Below are positions 61,048-64,000 of a stretch of 64,000 nt of DNA, piece after piece (the first letter of the stretch is position 1; each line of letters begins with the position of its first letter). A model generated the notes under the pieces. It searched no databases, was not told the DNA's origin, and saw only the letters and a program-made list of their open reading frames with translations. The stretch is from Acinetobacter towneri DSM 14962 = CIP 107472. GTDB lineage: Bacteria > Pseudomonadota > Gammaproteobacteria > Pseudomonadales > Moraxellaceae. Both the position numbers and the translations under genes were made by a program. Location: the NCBI RefSeq assembly GCF_000368785.1, contig NZ_KB849689.1:487308-551307 (forward strand). Reading direction: 5' to 3'.

Positions 61048-62513
61048 ACCAATTAAAATGTCTATGCGATAAACCATTTAAAATGTCCTGTTTTTAACTG
61101 CAAGAGTCAAGAACAGGATTTAAATTTCTTTGTTCAATAACAACTTTCTGAGCTTTACGACTCGGCATACTTTTCTTGGCACGGGAACTTTTATTTTGTT
61201 TTTCCAACTCTTCATGTTGTTGCTGGATATGGGCCAGAACCGCACCTAATCTTTTATTCTCAACTACTTCATTCTGCTGCAGTCTAGCCAGTTTATTGAA
61301 AATACTGTAGTTGATCTTCCGTCCTTCGTGCATGATGGCCACAGTACCATCTGGATACTCTAAAAATGTTATGTATTGCCCAACAAGTTTGTGGTTCAGT
61401 GGTGTTGGCTCAAGCATATAAATACACTTGTCATACGTGATAGTCAGATTCTTCGTGACCTTACGCGGTTCCTGCCAGGTAAAAATATCCTCTAGCTCAG
61501 CATCAGATTCCGTTAAAGGTCGATGCAAGTTCTTCGAGTTTCTCGCACACTTGGCAAACTTCTGATTGAACTGCTCAATGAAGCAGGGCAGCCAAGCATT
61601 GGCCTCGGTAATTGAGCAGATGCCTTCCAAACGCATTTCCTTGATCAGGCGATCCTGCAGAGTTCTGTTGGCGCGTTCCACACGTCCTTTGGCCTGTGGT
61701 GAGTTGGCAAAGATAATATCGATGTTTAATTCGTTGAGAATCCTGCCAAATTGCGTGATCTGGCTGTCTTGCTTGGATTTCTGATTGACTCGAAATACTG
61801 AGTGTTTATCGCTATAAAAGGCCAAATGCTTGCCGTATTGCTCAATGTAGGCTCGGGTTGAAAGCATATAATCAAAGGTCGTTTCGGCCTCACAAAAGCG
61901 CAGATGCAACAGCTTTCCAGTGGCATCATCAATATAAACCAACAAGCAGCATTTAGCGTCACGTCCTTCAAACCAATCGTGATATGAGCCATCAATCTGG
62001 ATTAGCTCACCAAAGCAATCGCGGTTATATCGAGGTTGATATGGACGTTTCTGGCGCTTGGATCGCGGAATCCAGAGACCATTTGCAGTCATCCAGCGCC
62101 GAAGCGTTTCTACAGGGATATTCAGGTCAAACATGCTGTTGAGTTTCTCATGCGCCAAGGTGGAACCAAAGCCCAGCAGATGTTCAGAAATAATGGAAAG
62201 GCACTTTGATTTTAACAAGTCATCATGACGACGATGACCCGGTTGACCACGACTGGCATGTGCCAGACCTGAAACACCGTCTTGATTGAGCTTGTGCAAT
62301 AATCGAGTAATTTGGCGTGTTGAAAGATTCAGAATTTCTGCAGCACGGACTTGTGTAATACGTTGATCTCGAACATCTTGCAGGACTGCAAGACGTTGTA
62401 TTTCCTTGTCAGACATAGTGATCAGCATCTCAAGTTTATATCCAGTCCATCATGTTGATGCGCATCATAGACCAGACATTTTTATTGGTGAGAATACAGA
62501 CACTTTAAATGGT
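61048..62513 (-). mobile_element. Insertion sequence, IS1202/ISNCY group
   Basis: Both ends carry two spaced copies of a motif ACCAwTTAAArTGTCT-like: on the left at 61048-61062 and about 61073-61087, on the right (reverse) at about 62499-62513 and 62472-62486. The ends form inverted repeats of about 43 bp with mismatches. Only a short possible target duplication (TTC) is seen. The element sits 13 bp from a XerC/XerD-type site, a preference reported for the ISAba32/ISAjo2-like branch of this group. Exact ends are uncertain by a few bases. Confidence 0.75.
61094..62428 (-). CDS. IS1202/ISNCY-type transposase
   Basis: The 444-aa DDE transposase has an N-terminal helix-turn-helix pair (ITQVRAAEILNLSTRQITRL, LHKLNQDGVSGLAHASRG). 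The catalytic residues are Asp in IQIDGSYHDWF, Asp in LAFYSDKHSVF and Glu in GRVERANRTLQDRL. It is full length with no break, so the element may be active. The start may be either Met1 or the Met five codons on. Confidence 0.88.
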   Translation of the reverse strand: MLITMSDKEIQRLAVLQDVRDQRITQVRAAEILNLSTRQITRLLHKLNQDGVSGLAHASRGQPGHRRHDDLLKSKCLSIISEHLLGFGSTLAHEKLNSMFDLNIPVETLRRWMTANGLWIPRSKRQKRPYQPRYNRDCFGELIQIDGSYHDWFEGRDAKCCLLVYIDDATGKLLHLRFCEAETTFDYMLSTRAYIEQYGKHLAFYSDKHSVFRVNQKSKQDSQITQFGRILNELNIDIIFANSPQAKGRVERANRTLQDRLIKEMRLEGICSITEANAWLPCFIEQFNQKFAKCARNSKNLHRPLTESDAELEDIFTWQEPRKVTKNLTITYDKCIYMLEPTPLNHKLVGQYITFLEYPDGTVAIMHEGRKINYSIFNKLARLQQNEVVENKRLGAVLAHIQQQHEELEKQNKSSRAKKSMPSRKAQKVVIEQRNLNPVLDSCS

Positions 62514-62526
62514 TTCTAACAGTGAG

Positions 62527-62554
62527 ATTTCGTATAATAGTGATTATGTTAATT
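62527..62554 (+). other. XerC/XerD (pdif-type) recombination site
   Basis: ATTTCGTATAA (62527-62537), spacer TAGTGA (62538-62543), TTATGTTAATT (62544-62554). This matches the 11-6-11 form and both half-site consensus sequences of Acinetobacter pdif sites, which flank mobile 'dif modules', mostly on plasmids. The half-sites differ from the usual chromosomal dif, so it is not expected to be the replication-terminus site. Confidence 0.82.
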
Positions 62555-62556
62555 TT

Positions 62557-62583
62557 AGAAAAGCTTCACGATGAAGCTTTTCT
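62557..62583. terminator. 12-bp stem terminator
   Basis: AGAAAAGCTTCA and TGAAGCTTTTCT form a perfect 12-bp stem with a three-base loop. It lies between the pdif site and the stop of the leftward monooxygenase gene, ending that gene's transcript. Confidence 0.82.
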
Positions 62584-62603
62584 TTCACTAACTCTAAAAT
62601 CTA

Positions 62604-63779
62604 TTAATTTTTAAAAATAGACTTTAAGAAACTATGACATTCATCAAAATTAAAACCCTGAGAACGCCATGCAATATAGCCATCTGGACGCACAATAACT
62701 AAGCCTTGATCTTTATCTTGATTTAGACCATATGCTTCAAAAACTTCAATTTTATCTGCTGTCTTTACCGCATCATTACGGCCAAAAGCCAATCTGCCAA
62801 TGATATAAGTATTTGCATAGACTTTTAACTGATCTAAAGAAGAAGTGATTTCACTAATTTCTTGGTGATTTAGACGTTTCCGTGAGAATGCAAGCACTGT
62901 AAATTTATAGTCAGAAAGCAGATCAAAAATGTCCAAATGACGTGAAATCTGGGAATTTGGCGCACGCTGACCAGCATTTGCAACAACAGTAGTTTGATTG
63001 CTTTGAACAATAGCACTTTCCGGATAAACAATATCTAATTGTCCAAATTTCCGGAAAACCTTGTCCTGGATAAAATCAAGTTTTGTTGCCGGTCCTACCA
63101 GAACAGGCGCTAAAAGATCACGAACTTTAGCATGCAATCCTGTTTGCCCAGCAGCAATATTAAAGACTTTATCCGTGAACTCAATCACTTGCTGAGCTAC
63201 AGGCAAGCGTTCTGTTTCATAGGTATCAAGTAAGCTATCATCTGCATGATTTTTAAGAACAGCTGCCAATTTCCAAGCTAGATTGGCCGCATCCTGCAAA
63301 CCTGTGTTCATACCTTGACCACCAGCAGGAGAATGAATATGAGCTGCATCACCAGCAACAAAAACATGACCGACACGGTATCGATCTACAATGCGGTGAT
63401 GTGTTCTAAAATGGGTCAGCCAGTCAGGATTACTCAATTTTAGCGGTTTCTGTACAACTTCAGCAAAAGTTTTCTCTAACTCTTCTAAGCTGAGTTTAGA
63501 GGTTTCAGCTTTATTGTCTGAATCTTCAGATTTAATATCAGTGGTCATAATACGTGAACGTTGACCATACAATGGTAAAAAGACAGCTATCCGTTCTCCA
63601 TGCACGAAAATTCGAAAACGTTCGCGATCTAAATCCCAATCAACGTCAACATCACCTAACAAAAAATCCTGAGCATATTTTTCACCTGTGAAATTTAAGT
63701 TCAGTCCTTTTCTAACAATACTATGTGAACCATCTGCACCAATGACATATTTAGCTTTGTATTTAATTTTATTATTTAA
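62604..63779 (-). pseudogene. FAD-dependent aromatic monooxygenase, N-terminus cut off by an IS
   Basis: The frame stays open leftward from the IS border at about 63779 (KYVIGADGSHSIVRKGLNL, the conserved DG motif) through GHVFVAGDAAHIHSPAGGQG (the GD motif of group A flavoprotein hydroxylases) to a thioredoxin-like C-terminal domain (IIGRLAFGRNDAV, then VRPDGYIAWRSQGF). About 150 N-terminal residues with the Rossmann GxGxxG are missing. A TTG at 63662 should not be taken as a real start. The family is the PheA/TfdB/MhpA-like hydroxylases; substrate unknown. Confidence 0.82.
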
Positions 63780-63814
63780 CCCGAATTACGGATAAGAAAA
63801 GCCCTTGAAAAAAA

Positions 63815-63867
63815 GGTAGTTAGAGCCATTTAGAAAGTTACGACACAACCCAAAGGCTCTAACTACC
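63815..63867 (+). repeat. 13-bp inverted repeat ending at the transposase start codon
   Basis: GGTAGTTAGAGCC (63815-63827) and GGCTCTAACTACC (63855-63867) are perfectly complementary, and the second arm ends directly before ATG 63868. An RNA entering from outside the IS would fold and could hide the translation start, a known way for transposons to avoid activation by read-through. Confidence 0.6.
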
Positions 63868-64000
63868 ATGTACGATTTTACAGAAATTTTTTGTATTGTT
63901 GATGATTTTTTCAAAAAATTTGAACCCATCTATTGGCAATTTCTCAAGCAAGAAAACAAACGTCAACGTATCAGACAAGCAACGCTATCTTTATCAGAAA
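63868..64000 (+). CDS. IS982-type transposase, N-terminal part (partial)
   Basis: The first 44 codons are in the window: MYDFTEIFCIVDDFFKKFEP and then WQFLKQENKRQRIRQATLSL. This resembles the N-terminus of IS982-family transposases. Catalytic residues are beyond the window. The family call is by resemblance only. Confidence 0.6.
   Translation, partial: MYDFTEIFCIVDDFFKKFEPIYWQFLKQENKRQRIRQATLSLSE

Larger units (their letters stand above)
63780..64000 (+). mobile_element. Insertion sequence, IS982-like (partial, left end)
   Basis: The monooxygenase frame is broken at about 63779. The sequence CCCGAATTACGGATAAG follows and a transposase gene starts at 63868. The right end lies outside the window, so ends and target duplication cannot be checked. 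Confidence 0.65.

Noticed and set aside
62527..62554. Chromosomal dif site
   Set aside because: Half-sites and spacer match the pdif form; the spacer is not the TGTATA-like sequence known for gammaproteobacterial dif. Skew analysis of the whole chromosome would settle it.
63660..63662. TTG 63662 as the true start of the monooxygenase
   Set aside because: The same frame continues upstream with conserved family residues (GADGSHS) until the IS border, so the gene is truncated rather than short.

Overview
The window looks like an Acinetobacter chromosome carrying one complete prophage. The genus call is inference. It rests on the A+T-rich coding style, the set of housekeeping genes, and an 11-6-11 XerC/XerD (pdif-type) site of the kind known from Acinetobacter.

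Left flank (1-1859): the end of a short-chain dehydrogenase, an SGNH/GDSL hydrolase, and a small two-gene unit (a shortened HicA-like protein and an HTH protein). These are followed by the first codons of a uracil-DNA-glycosylase-family gene.

Prophage (about 1860-49868, 47.9 kb unit): it sits in the 5' end of that glycosylase gene and is bounded by a perfect 123-bp direct repeat (attL 1860-1982, attR 49746-49868). The phage copy of the repeat restores an intact gene on the right. Order: integrase, Xis, small genes, RecT and YqaJ exonuclease (leftward early operon); accessory genes including a RelE/HigA-type toxin-antitoxin pair; a leftward CI operon that also carries a TOPRIM-bearing AAA ATPase and a Dam-like methylase; the CI/Cro switch; a rightward early operon (CII-like, DUF1376, DnaC-like loader, nuclease); a tRNA-Arg(UCU); then terminase, Mu-type portal and head genes, and a siphovirus-type tail with an 1170-aa tape measure; then lysis genes. 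Additional genes (AntA antirepressor, secreted and zinc-ribbon proteins) are inserted in the tail operon. A second accessory block follows lysis: membrane protein, unknown protein, GHKL ATPase with a nuclease-like C-terminus, and a coiled-coil membrane protein. It ends with an Arc-like repressor and a divergent BRO/Ant antirepressor that resemble a rearranged P22 immI region.

Regulation visible in sequence: palindromic operators of the form CTAC-N5-GTAG lie at the CI/Cro switch and at the leftward early promoter. Two identical 15-bp operators exactly 50 bp apart control the antirepressor, and a possible antisense RNA overlaps its start.

Right flank (49739-64000): glycosylase, phospholipase-D-family lipoprotein, glutathione-dependent formaldehyde dehydrogenase, DAHP synthase, MFS transporter, GcvH, AraC-type regulator, ABC exporter and a DUF2147 protein. 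The DAHP synthase is preceded by two separate leader peptides crowded with Tyr/Phe/Trp, with a textbook attenuator after the first. The last 3 kb is mobile: an IS1202/ISNCY-type element, a pdif-type site, an FAD monooxygenase gene cut by a second IS, and the start of that IS982-type element.
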